Part shown: positions 1-6,507 of the stretch, piece after piece
Layout of the letters: the number at the start of each line of letters is the position of its first letter
Position numbering within the stretch: position 1 is the stretch's first letter
Assembly: GCA_031264895.1 (NCBI GenBank)
Contig: JAISDI010000043.1
Span: forward strand, 1 to 6,989
Origin: Endomicrobium sp.
Lineage (GTDB): Bacteria > Elusimicrobiota > Endomicrobiia > Endomicrobiales > Endomicrobiaceae
Direction of reading: 5' to 3'
Length of the DNA: 6,989 nucleotides
Made by a program: the position numbers and the translations under genes
Notes under the pieces: generated by a model
What the model was told of the DNA's origin: nothing
The model's database searches: none
Seen by the model: the letters and a program-made list of their open reading frames with translations, nothing else

Positions 1-70
1 CCCAGCGGCTTGTCTTCTCTTCCCTGCTCTACTACATCCCCGCCTTTGTTTACCGTTATGTTCTGTTTGC
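1..70 (-). repeat. Intragenic coding repeat, copy 2
   Basis: This is the second copy of the repeat inside the partial secreted protein. It matches 277-349 closely at DNA level apart from one 3-base indel and scattered substitutions. On the plus strand both copies begin CCCAGCGGCTTGTCT. The spacing is about 277 nt, equal to about 93 codons. It is truncated by the window edge, so the true repeat number is unknown. Confidence 0.75.
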
Positions 71-674
71 CCTGCTGATTCACATTTGCCGTAGCCGTAG
101 GCAATACCGTTCTATATTCTTCTGCAACTGTCGTTTTATATCCGCCGCCTATCACTCCGCCCGCTTCAAAATACTGGTTTACGCGCGCCTGTAAATCTTC
201 TCTTTTCTTCCCGTCATTTTCAGTTCTTCCCGCATTGTCAAAAGTTACGATAACTTTCCCTACCTCGTCAACGCTTCCCAGCGGCTTGTCTGCTCCACGC
301 CCCTGTTCTACTACGTTTCCGAAATTATTTATCGCTATGTTCTGCTTGCTCATCTCTCTCTGCATTTCCAGCGGCAGCTGCGTTCCCGTCAAATCCACCT
401 GCTGGTTTACGCTGCCCGGCCCCGTAGGCATAGCCACGCTTGTCACGCTCTCTGCGCTTATCTTTTTCTTCTTTAAATCGTCATCCGTCGCTCCATAGGC
501 AGCCGGCTGTACTAAATTAAGTACAAAACACACCAGCACCGTTAACGACACTATTTTCATAAATTTTTGTCGTCTCCAGTACGTCTCAAAGTATTCTCTG
601 ATTTTTTCTTTGATCTTCATTTTCTCCCCCATACTCTTTTTATTTTTTATTTCTTTTTTTTCACTGTTTTCCAT
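1..674 (-). CDS. Secreted repeat-containing protein, C-terminus beyond the left edge (partial)
   Basis: The minus strand is open from an ATG at 674 to the window edge (224 codons seen). I chose 674 because AAGGAAG (681-687) sits 6 nt upstream. An in-frame ATG at 620 preceded by GGGGGAG is a strong alternative, and ATG 558-560 would leave just the signal peptide. Residues 1-38 are very basic and charged, and residues 39-62 (MKIVSLTVLVCFVLNLVQPA, then AYGA) look like a signal-peptide core with a cleavage site. The mature part is polar. The block KQNIxxNxxGxVVEQGR, ending DKPLG, occurs at residues about 110-133 and again at 203-224, each shortly after a VNQQ, so the repeat period is about 93 residues. 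This points to a long extracellular or surface repeat protein. I do not recognise the family. A large adhesin-like or autotransporter/two-partner-type protein is possible but is only inference. Codon and base use look richer in G+C than the neighbouring intergenic DNA. Confidence 0.72.
   Translation of the reverse strand, partial: MENSEKKEIKNKKSMGEKMKIKEKIREYFETYWRRQKFMKIVSLTVLVCFVLNLVQPAAYGATDDDLKKKKISAESVTSVAMPTGPGSVNQQVDLTGTQLPLEMQREMSKQNIAINNFGNVVEQGRGADKPLGSVDEVGKVIVTFDNAGRTENDGKKREDLQARVNQYFEAGGVIGGGYKTTVAEEYRTVLPTATANVNQQGKQNITVNKGGDVVEQGREDKPL
277..349 (-). repeat. Intragenic coding repeat, copy 1
   Basis: This is the first copy of the conserved block of the repeat (protein residues about 109-133, with the VVEQGR core). 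It pairs with the copy at 1-70. The two copies differ by one codon in length (GRGADKPLG versus GREDKPLG), and the changes keep the reading frame, which supports selection on the protein. Confidence 0.75.
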
Positions 675-689
675 TTTTTTCTTCCTTAT

Positions 690-736
690 ACAAAAAACAA
701 GAACCTCGGCATTCTTTTTATCTATGCCGAGATTCT
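690..736 (-). terminator. Hairpin plus T-tract between the two minus-strand genes
   Basis: CTCGGCAT (705-712) and ATGCCGAG (724-731) form a perfect 8-bp stem with an 11-nt loop. Beyond one mismatch the stem extends by AGAA/TTCT to 700-736. Read on the minus strand, the stem is followed directly by TGTTTTTTG, the form of an intrinsic terminator. The stem contains the last codons and overlaps the TAG stop (722-724) of the 196-residue gene, and it lies just upstream of the ribosome binding site of the next gene. It may be a partial terminator or attenuator that lowers expression of the downstream repeat protein. Confidence 0.65.
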
Positions 737-1312
737 CATTTTCCGTATTTTATTTATTTTTAATATATTCTCTTGCGCCAACCCTTTTCTTTGTCTTATC
801 GCCGCTATAAATATCAGAAATAATATAAGCAGCCCGCCAAAATTACCGCCTTTTCCTATTTTATCACCGCAATACTCATTATTAAACATTATTCCCGAAT
901 ACGTAAAACCCAATGCCCATTTCTCGCTTTCATTCGCCATTTCCCTCTTCATATTTATTGAAGATGCCGACATTATACCGTTCGCTCTGTTGCCGCTTTC
1001 CCCGTTGCTTTCTTCACCCATACCGGCCGGCGTCCCTTCTGCTCCGGCTTCATTAAACAGTAAAATTTTTATATGGTTGTACGCCTTATTCGTTATTTTC
1101 ACCAAAGAATCGTTGTATTTGCTTATCACTGCCGATATCACGTTCTGCGTCGCGGCTATCGTTATCATAAACAAACTGTGCCTTCCTATTTCTACCGTGC
1201 TAAATGCAAATCCGTTTACCAACATACATACAAATATAAAAAACACACACAGTTTTTTCTTTAAAATCTGTGTACTTTTATTTACCGTTGAATAGGCTTT
1301 TTTATTTAGCAT
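722..1312 (-). CDS. Small membrane/exported protein of unknown family
   Basis: The minus-strand frame gives 196 residues from ATG 1310-1312, which is preceded by AGGGAGAGGA (1313-1322), a purine-rich Shine-Dalgarno. A TTG at 1330 would add six residues but has no ribosome binding site. Residues 18-38 (three lysines, then CVFFIFVCMLVNGFAFS) form a signal peptide or first membrane segment. The middle (about 87-157) is polar, rich in Gly, Asn, Ser and Glu, with only two cysteines in the N-terminal hydrophobic segment and one at 148. Residues about 159-172 (GGLLILFLIFIAAI) followed by RQRKG look like a C-terminal membrane anchor with a positive cytoplasmic edge. I do not recognise a family. It lies directly upstream of the repeat-protein gene on the same strand, so the two may form one locus, perhaps with this as an accessory membrane protein (inference). 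The opposite strand is also open across this region, but its Phe/Leu-rich translation looks artefactual. Confidence 0.62.
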   Translation of the reverse strand: MLNKKAYSTVNKSTQILKKKLCVFFIFVCMLVNGFAFSTVEIGRHSLFMITIAATQNVISAVISKYNDSLVKITNKAYNHIKILLFNEAGAEGTPAGMGEESNGESGNRANGIMSASSINMKREMANESEKWALGFTYSGIMFNNEYCGDKIGKGGNFGGLLILFLIFIAAIRQRKGLAQENILKINKIRKMRISA

Positions 1313-1381
1313 TCCTCTCCCTATCGACAATATTTTCTAAAATATTTATACTTTTAAAACAATGCCAAATACTGTTTATAA

Positions 1382-1411
1382 ATTATAATCTATACTTATA
1401 AAAAATTCTAA
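1382..1411 (-). promoter_or_regulatory. Candidate leftward promoter for the exported-protein genes
   Basis: On the minus strand, TATAAT (1382-1387) is a perfect -10 hexamer. TTAGAA (1406-1411) sits 18 nt upstream as a weak -35. Transcription would start near 1375 and leave a leader of about 60 nt before ATG 1312. The surrounding DNA is so AT-rich that chance matches are likely. Confidence 0.3.
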
Positions 1412-1504
1412 TCTTCCATGTGAAACTTTTGTGAAAAAAAACAAAGCTTTTTAATATTTTATTTCTTTATTATTTACTGTATGTTATATCGTGAATTCTT
1501 CCAC

Positions 1505-1520
1505 TATACATATATGTATA
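1505..1520. repeat. 16-bp perfect palindrome TATACATATATGTATA
   Basis: The sequence TATACATATATGTATA equals its own reverse complement over 16 bases, with no extension at either side. It lies between the divergent genes, about 230 nt upstream of the operon -10 box. It could be a dimeric repressor site or only a product of alternating A/T composition. Confidence 0.5.
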
Positions 1521-1687
1521 CCTCAATGTCAAATCAAGGGGTTTGCGCTCATATCTACCTCACACCAAGAAAATATCATTTCCCATCTGCGAAGCAAAAA
1601 AAGCAAAATTTACCAAAAGCAACTTTGGACGCAGCCCTTTTGGGGTTTGGGCAAAACATGCCCTAGGTATTGACTGACAACTGAAAT

Positions 1688-1711
1688 CATAAATTTTCAA
1701 ATTGATTTATG
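1688..1711. promoter_or_regulatory. Inverted repeat upstream of the operon promoter
   Basis: CATAAAT (1688-1694) and ATTTATG (1705-1711) form a perfect 7-bp inverted repeat with a 10-nt spacer, centred about 37 nt upstream of the -10 box at 1736. The position suits an activator or repressor operator overlapping or flanking the -35 region. No regulator is identified. Confidence 0.3.
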
Positions 1712-1712
1712 C

Positions 1713-1741
1713 TTTTATTGTGCTTGCATTTTATGTATAAT
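1713..1741 (+). promoter_or_regulatory. Probable promoter of the five-gene operon
   Basis: TATAAT (1736-1741) is a perfect -10 hexamer. At 17-nt spacing the -35 position holds TTTTAT (1713-1718), a weak match. Predicted transcription start is near 1748, about 27 nt before the leader ORF and about 98 nt before the first large gene. No other equally good site lies between here and the operon. Confidence 0.45.
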
Positions 1742-1774
1742 TGCTGAATAAAAGACTTGTTATGGAGACAATAA

Positions 1775-1843
1775 ATGCCGTTTAATTCTTGGGAAAAGCT
1801 CGATAAGAATTTATGTTTCAAGATTTTGGCGGTTGATGAATAA
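1775..1843 (+). CDS. Possible 22-residue leader peptide
   Basis: The ATG at 1775 is preceded by GGAG (1764-1767) at an ideal 7-nt spacing. The frame reads MPFNSWEKLDKN then LCFKILAVDE and stops with TAA at 1841-1843, 2 nt before the ATG of the DUF2157 gene. The DUF2157 gene has no convincing Shine-Dalgarno of its own, so ribosomes terminating here could reinitiate there (translational coupling). The peptide has no run of a single regulatory amino acid as in classical attenuators, and no family is recognised. It could be a leader, a small protein, or an accidental frame next to an unusual start. Confidence 0.4.
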   Translation: MPFNSWEKLDKNLCFKILAVDE

Positions 1844-1845
1844 AA

Positions 1846-3024
1846 ATGAAAGAATTTATTGAAAAGTGGCTTAAGGAAGGTTTGATAAGTTCTGTGCAGG
1901 CCGAAAAAATGCTTGCCGATATCGAAAAAGATTCTTCCGAAAAAAGCTCAAAAAAAATTATACTTACGTTTTCTCTTATAGGAGCTGCGCTTGCAGGCGC
2001 GGGCTTTATTCTTTTTATAAGCGCAAACTGGCAGATAATACCCGGCATAATCAAAATTTTATTAATGTCGCTTATAACTTTCGGCTGTACATTCGGCGGT
2101 TATTATCTTGAGTTTGAAAACAAAAAATATCCGAAAACGGGCGCTTCGCTTCTTTTCTTGGGCGCAATATTGTTTGGCGCGTTGATATTTTTAACCGCTC
2201 AGGTATATCATACAGGCACGCAGACCGACGTGCATTTTCTTGTTTTAATATGGCTATTTGGCATTATTGCTTATGCGTATATTTTGCAGTCGCGGTCGGT
2301 GGCGGTTCTTTCATGCGTTTTATTTGCCATATGGATAAGTATGTTCTTTATGAGGTACGGTATATATTTTGACAGATATCTCAGCTCAATACCTCTTATT
2401 TACTATGCTGCCGCTTTGTTCGTTTATTCTTTCGGAAGAGTCAATAAATTTTTTGTATACGGAACAAAATTATCGGCGGTATTTGAAAAATTTGGCATAT
2501 TCATTTTATACTTTTGCGCTTTTTTTATAACGTTCGATTATTTTGCGGCTCCGCATGAAAATATACCTTTTAGTTTTTATGCGGGATTTACGGACATAAT
2601 GCTTATTTCTTCAATAGCAATGTTTGTGCCGTCTTTTTTCTTTAATCCGTCAAAATCAAAAGCAAACTGTGCCGAAAGCGTTTTAATTGCAGCTTTAATC
2701 TGTATGTGCGTCGTTCTCTGCGGGAAAAATTTTATCCCTCCGGCATTGTTAAGAATTACCACAAATTTGTTTTTTGCTTCGATACTTTTGACGCTTATAT
2801 ATGCGGGCTACAAAAAAAGAGAATCTTTTTATGTAAATATCGGAATTTTTTGGCTTATAGTTTTCATAGCGGTGAAATATTTTGATTTCTTCTGGAAACT
2901 TCTTCCTCGTTCATTGTTTTTTCTTGCGGGCGGAATTTTGCTCGTAGGAGCGGCTTTGTTTTTAGAACACAAACGGCGCGGCATAAATACGGAATTTAAA
3001 GATGATTCGGAGGCTTCCGAATGA
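1846..3024 (+). CDS. DUF2157 family polytopic membrane protein
   Basis: This 392-residue integral membrane protein has about 12 hydrophobic segments (roughly residues 40-61, 66-86, 98-117, 129-147, 150-170, 182-196, 214-232, 243-263, 275-291, 300-320, 328-347 and 353-372). The N-terminus (MKEFIEKWLKEGLISSVQAE) is the short cytoplasmic helix-turn-helix-like segment typical of DUF2157. It is followed by the family's characteristic stretch with ISANW near residue 60 and LTAQVYH near residue 115. The start fits the family. There is no good Shine-Dalgarno just upstream, which suggests coupling to the 22-codon frame ending 2 nt before. The family's biochemical function is not established. Its stop overlaps the GDYXXLXY gene by 4 nt (ATGA), and DUF2157 and GDYXXLXY proteins commonly occur together, so a shared membrane complex is a reasonable inference. 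Confidence 0.9.
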   Translation: MKEFIEKWLKEGLISSVQAEKMLADIEKDSSEKSSKKIILTFSLIGAALAGAGFILFISANWQIIPGIIKILLMSLITFGCTFGGYYLEFENKKYPKTGASLLFLGAILFGALIFLTAQVYHTGTQTDVHFLVLIWLFGIIAYAYILQSRSVAVLSCVLFAIWISMFFMRYGIYFDRYLSSIPLIYYAAALFVYSFGRVNKFFVYGTKLSAVFEKFGIFILYFCAFFITFDYFAAPHENIPFSFYAGFTDIMLISSIAMFVPSFFFNPSKSKANCAESVLIAALICMCVVLCGKNFIPPALLRITTNLFFASILLTLIYAGYKKRESFYVNIGIFWLIVFIAVKYFDFFWKLLPRSLFFLAGGILLVGAALFLEHKRRGINTEFKDDSEASE

Positions 3025-3593
3025 ACCGGAAAAAAACTTTTTGCGCGCTTATGATTTTATGGTTTTTAATTATAGTTTTTTATACCGCATACAAAGAGTA
3101 TCAGCTCAGATTCGGCAGTGAAGCAATGCTTAGAGTTGTGCCGGTAGATCCTAGGGACATTTTCCGCGGCGATTACGTAATTCTAAGTTATGAGATAAGT
3201 TTCGTGTCGGAAGAACAAAAAATCATCGACAGATATAATGGAGACGACGTATTACTCAATAATGAAACGGTTTACGTAATGCTGGTAAAAGACGGCAAAT
3301 ACCATAAAGGCGGCGATATTTTCAAAACCCGTCCAGATAAAGGGTTTTTCATAAAAGGAAAGGTAGAAAACGGATTTATTGATTGGGGCAGCGTAAGAAA
3401 CGCGACGATAGTTTACGGAATAGAAAACTTTTTTGTTCCGGAAGGCGAAGGAAAAGAAATTGAATCGGCAAGAAACAGAGGCAGAGTTTCCGTAAAAGTC
3501 GCCGTTGACACATATGGAAACGCTTCCTTGAAAGGATTATACATAGACGACAAAAAGGTGGATTTTAAAAATAAAAATGAAAAAATTGATTAA
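3021..3593 (+). CDS. GDYXXLXY domain protein
   Basis: This is a 190-residue protein with one N-terminal membrane anchor (residues about 7-23, CALMILWFLIIVFYTAY), so the rest probably lies outside the cytoplasmic membrane. The family signature GDYVILSY is at residues 50-57, preceded by the equally typical VDPRDIFR (42-49). The later part contains a second conserved segment, YGIENFFVPEGEG, near residue 133-145. The start at 3021 is supported by GGAGG (3009-3013) with 7-nt spacing and by the 4-nt ATGA overlap with the DUF2157 gene. The molecular function of the family is unknown. Its 3' end overlaps the amidase gene by 17 nt. Confidence 0.92.
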   Translation: MNRKKTFCALMILWFLIIVFYTAYKEYQLRFGSEAMLRVVPVDPRDIFRGDYVILSYEISFVSEEQKIIDRYNGDDVLLNNETVYVMLVKDGKYHKGGDIFKTRPDKGFFIKGKVENGFIDWGSVRNATIVYGIENFFVPEGEGKEIESARNRGRVSVKVAVDTYGNASLKGLYIDDKKVDFKNKNEKID

Positions 3594-5334
3594 TTTGTTT
3601 ATGGCGTTTCTTATGTTTTTGTGCGGTTTGCCAGCATATGCGGCGGAAAAAAACGGCGTTCCGGAGTCGCAGCCCGTTTTTGTGATCATTGACGGAAACG
3701 CGTTTTCCGGCGTAAGCGCTTATACGATTACCGAAAAAACAAAATTTTTCTCCGTAAAGGAATTGGCGGAAATTTACAATGCCGCTCTCGAATGGAAACC
3801 GGTAAGTTCAGCAGTAACAATGCATCTCAACGGTAAAAAAATAGACATAAAAGCAAACAGCCGCGAAGTAACTTTTGGAAAAAAAGTAAAGAAAACAGAA
3901 ATGCCTTCAAGGCTTATAAAAAACGATTTATACGTTTCGCCCGAATTTCTTACTTTAAAAGAATTTTCCGAAGCCGCGCTGTCGGAAACCACATGGAACG
4001 ATAAAACCGACATTTTAACGATCACGTCTTATTCAAACATAAATTCCGTCAGATACTTTACGCGTCCGGAAGAAACGCAGGTAGTCGTCGAACTGTCGGA
4101 AAATCTGCCTTACACGATATCAAAGGCTTCCGGTTCCATAATTTTAAACATACACCGCGGACAAGTTCAAAGGGATTTTGTCTATGCCAACAACGGAGCC
4201 GTTACGGACATTCTTTACAATACCGAAGGCAGAGACGCCGTAGTGAAAATAAATCTCCAGCAAACGCCTAAAATCGTCAAAAGCGCAAAATTAAAAAATC
4301 CGTACAGAATAACCGTTGACATAGAACATTCCCAGCCCGTAGATTTAACGTCGCTGCCGGATTCGTCAATACCTGACAGCGAAGAATATAATACCTTGCC
4401 GGACTATTTAAAAGACAATGAAAAACTTTTGCCGGGCGATTACGGCGAAGCTGAAATAACCGAAGTAGCGGCAGCAGCGGCGCCGATAGAAGCCGGAAAG
4501 GACAACAGCGATTTGGCAAAAATTCCCGTCGTAAAATTTGAGGAAAAAGCCATTATTGACGACAGCTATTCCATAGTCGACGATACCGCGTCGGCTGAAG
4601 GGCTTATCCCCAAGAAAACCGCAAAAAGACTTCTCAAGAAAAAAAGAATTATCGTTATAGACGCCGGCCACGGCGGAGAAGACCCCGGAGCAATAGGCCC
4701 TAACGGCACAAAAGAAACAGATATCAATCTTTCCATAGCGCATGAACTCGATAAAATATTCAGAAGCGACGACGATTATGAAGTTATTCTCACAAGAAAA
4801 GACGACACTTTCATTCCTCTTGTCGACAGAACAAATATCGCCAACGAATATAATGCCGATCTTTTCGTATCGGTACACTGCAATTCGAATTTAGGCAGAA
4901 ACGTAAACGGTTTCGAAATTTACTTTTTGTCGGAAAAAGCTACAGACGCGCAGTCTGCCGCGACGGCAACGCTCGAAAATTCCGTTGTTGAACTTGAAGG
5001 CAAACCTACAAAAAAACGCGCTCTGCTTCAGGAAATGCTCTGGTCTATGATGATAAACGAATATATCAACGAATCTTCCGAACTTTGCAGTTTTATATCA
5101 GGAGAAACTCCGGGAAGGCTTAAAATACCAAACAGAGGCGTAAAACAGGCGAACTTTTATGTTTTAAGAGGCGCGCAAATGCCTTCTGTACTTGTAGAAA
5201 GCGCTTTTATAAGCAACTATTCGGAAGAGTCAAGATTAAATTCTAAAAAATTTCAGGCGGCAGTGGCCGACTCGATCTATGAAGGAATAAAAAAATATTA
5301 TGCGCGCAAAGACAAACTCAACGGCAAAAAATAA
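3577..5334 (+). CDS. amiC: N-acetylmuramoyl-L-alanine amidase, AmiC-type with AMIN stalk
   Basis: This is a periplasmic zinc hydrolase that cuts the bond between MurNAc and L-Ala of the peptide stem, typically during daughter-cell separation. It has 585 residues. A signal peptide (1-22/23, ending PAYAA) supports the start despite a distant Shine-Dalgarno (AAGGTGG about 15 nt upstream). Residues about 32-150 resemble the copper-amine-oxidase N-terminal-like domain found in wall-associated proteins. Residues about 154-250 are an AMIN domain, which targets amidases to septal wall or the divisome. Residues 250-350 are an acidic, alanine-containing linker. The Amidase_3 domain (about 356-580) has zinc ligands H365 (DAGHGG), E380 (KETDINL) and H434 (SVHCNS), and the catalytic E541 (VESAFISN). 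The insert between H434 and E541 is long, as in AmiA/C enzymes where it forms an autoinhibitory helix relieved by EnvC/NlpD-type activators. No activator is seen nearby. The C16 in the signal peptide lacks a good lipobox. Confidence 0.95.
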   Translation: MKKLINLFMAFLMFLCGLPAYAAEKNGVPESQPVFVIIDGNAFSGVSAYTITEKTKFFSVKELAEIYNAALEWKPVSSAVTMHLNGKKIDIKANSREVTFGKKVKKTEMPSRLIKNDLYVSPEFLTLKEFSEAALSETTWNDKTDILTITSYSNINSVRYFTRPEETQVVVELSENLPYTISKASGSIILNIHRGQVQRDFVYANNGAVTDILYNTEGRDAVVKINLQQTPKIVKSAKLKNPYRITVDIEHSQPVDLTSLPDSSIPDSEEYNTLPDYLKDNEKLLPGDYGEAEITEVAAAAAPIEAGKDNSDLAKIPVVKFEEKAIIDDSYSIVDDTASAEGLIPKKTAKRLLKKKRIIVIDAGHGGEDPGAIGPNGTKETDINLSIAHELDKIFRSDDDYEVILTRKDDTFIPLVDRTNIANEYNADLFVSVHCNSNLGRNVNGFEIYFLSEKATDAQSAATATLENSVVELEGKPTKKRALLQEMLWSMMINEYINESSELCSFISGETPGRLKIPNRGVKQANFYVLRGAQMPSVLVESAFISNYSEESRLNSKKFQAAVADSIYEGIKKYYARKDKLNGKK

Positions 5335-6121
5335 ACCGATAGGAATATTCGATTCGGGTTTTGGCGGGCTGACCGTAATGTCGGCGGTAAATAAAGTTCT
5401 CCCGGGAGAAAATCTTATTTATTTCGGAGATACTGCGCACGTGCCGTACGGTTCAAAGTCCAAAAATACGGTTATAAAATTTTCAAAAGACATTGCCGCT
5501 TTCCTCACAAAAAGCAATATAAAAATGCTTGTGATAGCGTGCAATACGGCATCGGCTTTTGCACTGCCGGTTTTAAAAAAGCAGATGACTATTCCCGTTG
5601 TCGGCGTCATAGAACCCGGAGCTAAGGCTGCGGTGACGGCAACAAAAAATAAAAAAATCGGAATCATAGGCACAGAGGGAACCGTCGGCAGCAACTCTTA
5701 TTATAAAGCCGTCAAAAAAATTTCAAAAGCGACAGTTTTTCAGCAGGCGTGTCCTCTTTTTGTGCCTTTGGTCGAAGAAGGTTTAAACAAAGGCGCAATA
5801 ACCGACGAAATCGTAAAACTTTATGTCAAGCCGCTGACGGCAAAAAAAATAGACACGCTGATTTTGGGATGCACGCATTATCCGCTTTTAAAAAATACTC
5901 TCAAAAAAATTGCAGGGAAAAATATACGCCTTATAGATTCCGCAAACGCGACGGCTTCGTCAGTAAAAAAAATTCTTGAAGAAAACGCTATGACATCCGG
6001 CAAAAACAGCGGCGGAAAACTGCTTTTCTACGCAAGCGACAACCCAGAAAAATTCCAAAAAATAGGAAGCCGTTTTTTTACAAATAAAATTAAAAACGTA
6101 AAAAAAGTATATCTGGAGTAA
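5300..6121 (+). CDS. murI: Glutamate racemase
   Basis: This cytoplasmic cofactor-independent racemase converts L-glutamate to D-glutamate for the peptidoglycan stem. It has 273 residues, the usual length. Substrate and catalytic motifs are all present: DSGFGGLTV (from D18), YFGDTAHVPYG, the first catalytic cysteine C81 in ACNTASA, GVIEPGA, GTEGTVGSNSYY, CPLFVPLVEEG, and the second catalytic cysteine C191 in LGCTHYPLL with H193. The start at 5300 lies inside the amidase gene (35-nt overlap) and adds about ten residues, MRAKTNSTAKN, before the conserved KPIGIFDSG. There is no closer start codon in the frame, so the overlap looks genuine. An AAGGAA about 12 nt upstream may serve as Shine-Dalgarno, and coupling to amidase translation is likely. 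Confidence 0.97.
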   Translation: MRAKTNSTAKNKPIGIFDSGFGGLTVMSAVNKVLPGENLIYFGDTAHVPYGSKSKNTVIKFSKDIAAFLTKSNIKMLVIACNTASAFALPVLKKQMTIPVVGVIEPGAKAAVTATKNKKIGIIGTEGTVGSNSYYKAVKKISKATVFQQACPLFVPLVEEGLNKGAITDEIVKLYVKPLTAKKIDTLILGCTHYPLLKNTLKKIAGKNIRLIDSANATASSVKKILEENAMTSGKNSGGKLLFYASDNPEKFQKIGSRFFTNKIKNVKKVYLE

Positions 6122-6126
6122 AAAAA

Positions 6127-6507
6127 ATGAAATACAAACTTTCCGTGACAAAAGGATTTGCTTCGGCGCATTGTCTGAGGGAATACAAAGGCAAATGCGA
6201 AAACATGCACGGCCACAACTGGAAAGTACGCGCAGCATTTTGCGGCAGCGAACTCGATAAAACCGGAATGCTGATAGATTTCACGGATATTAAAGCGCAT
6301 TTAGACAAAATAATGTACTATCTCGACCACAAATTTCTCAACGAAATTCCACCTTTTGACAAAATAAACCCGACTGCCGAAAACATAGCCGCATATATTT
6401 TTAACGAACTAAAAAAATCCGAAACCGAAACGGCAAAAGTATACGAAGTAGAAGTATGGGAAAGCGAAACCTCTTCAGCAACAGTTAACAATATAATTAG
6501 TAGTTAG
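6127..6507 (+). CDS. queD: 6-carboxy-5,6,7,8-tetrahydropterin synthase
   Basis: This enzyme turns 7,8-dihydroneopterin triphosphate into 6-carboxytetrahydropterin, the second step toward 7-cyano-7-deazaguanine and queuosine in tRNA. The protein has 126 residues, close to the family's usual length. Zinc ligands are H15 (FASAH), H28 and H30 (MHGH). The catalytic cysteine is C24 in the C-x3-H-G-H pattern. D67-H68 (LDHKFLNE) and E112 (EVWESE) occupy the other active-site positions, and PTAENIA (82-88) is typical. GGAG (6115-6118) lies 8 nt before the ATG and its end touches the murI stop, so queD is in the operon. The last codons (IISS-stop) run into an AGTAATT-type repeat, so the extreme C-terminus may have been altered by repeat DNA. 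The other queuosine genes are not in the window. Its pairing with cell-wall genes looks like simple co-transcription. Confidence 0.96.
   Translation: MKYKLSVTKGFASAHCLREYKGKCENMHGHNWKVRAAFCGSELDKTGMLIDFTDIKAHLDKIMYYLDHKFLNEIPPFDKINPTAENIAAYIFNELKKSETETAKVYEVEVWESETSSATVNNIISS

Larger units (their letters stand above)
1313..1774. other. Divergent intergenic region without a convincing gene
   Basis: This stretch of about 460 bases separates the leftward exported-protein genes from the rightward operon. The part from 1323 to about 1500 is very AT-rich and should carry the leftward promoter. The part from about 1530 to 1670 is less AT-rich and is open in all three plus frames, with no Shine-Dalgarno or convincing protein, and is more likely a dispersed repeat or decayed sequence. 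The last 100 bases hold an inverted repeat and the probable operon promoter. I see no tRNA or recognisable riboswitch. Confidence 0.6.

Noticed and set aside
567..1295. Long plus-strand open frame opposite the 196-residue gene
   Set aside because: Its translation is dominated by Phe, Leu, Ile and Ser as expected from the antisense of an A/G-rich gene; it lacks a ribosome binding site, whereas the minus frame has one plus a signal-like segment and a terminator.
1481..1673. Two overlapping plus-strand frames of about 60 codons
   Set aside because: No Shine-Dalgarno, all three frames are open, and no protein-like features are seen; better explained as repeat or decayed DNA.
1775..1843. Remnant of a response regulator (the end KILAVDE resembles the start of receiver domains)
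   Set aside because: Seven residues are too few, they come at the end of the frame, and no receiver-domain continuation appears in any frame downstream.
4408..4878. Minus-strand frame of 156 codons inside the amidase gene
   Set aside because: Antisense shadow of a well-supported gene; Phe/Val/Tyr-rich with no family motif.
5419..5979. Frames inside murI on either strand
   Set aside because: They lie wholly within murI, which has every family motif.
6060..6127. PreQ1 riboswitch or separate promoter for queD
   Set aside because: Only 5 nt separate murI and queD, and no preQ1-type aptamer pattern is visible in the end of murI.
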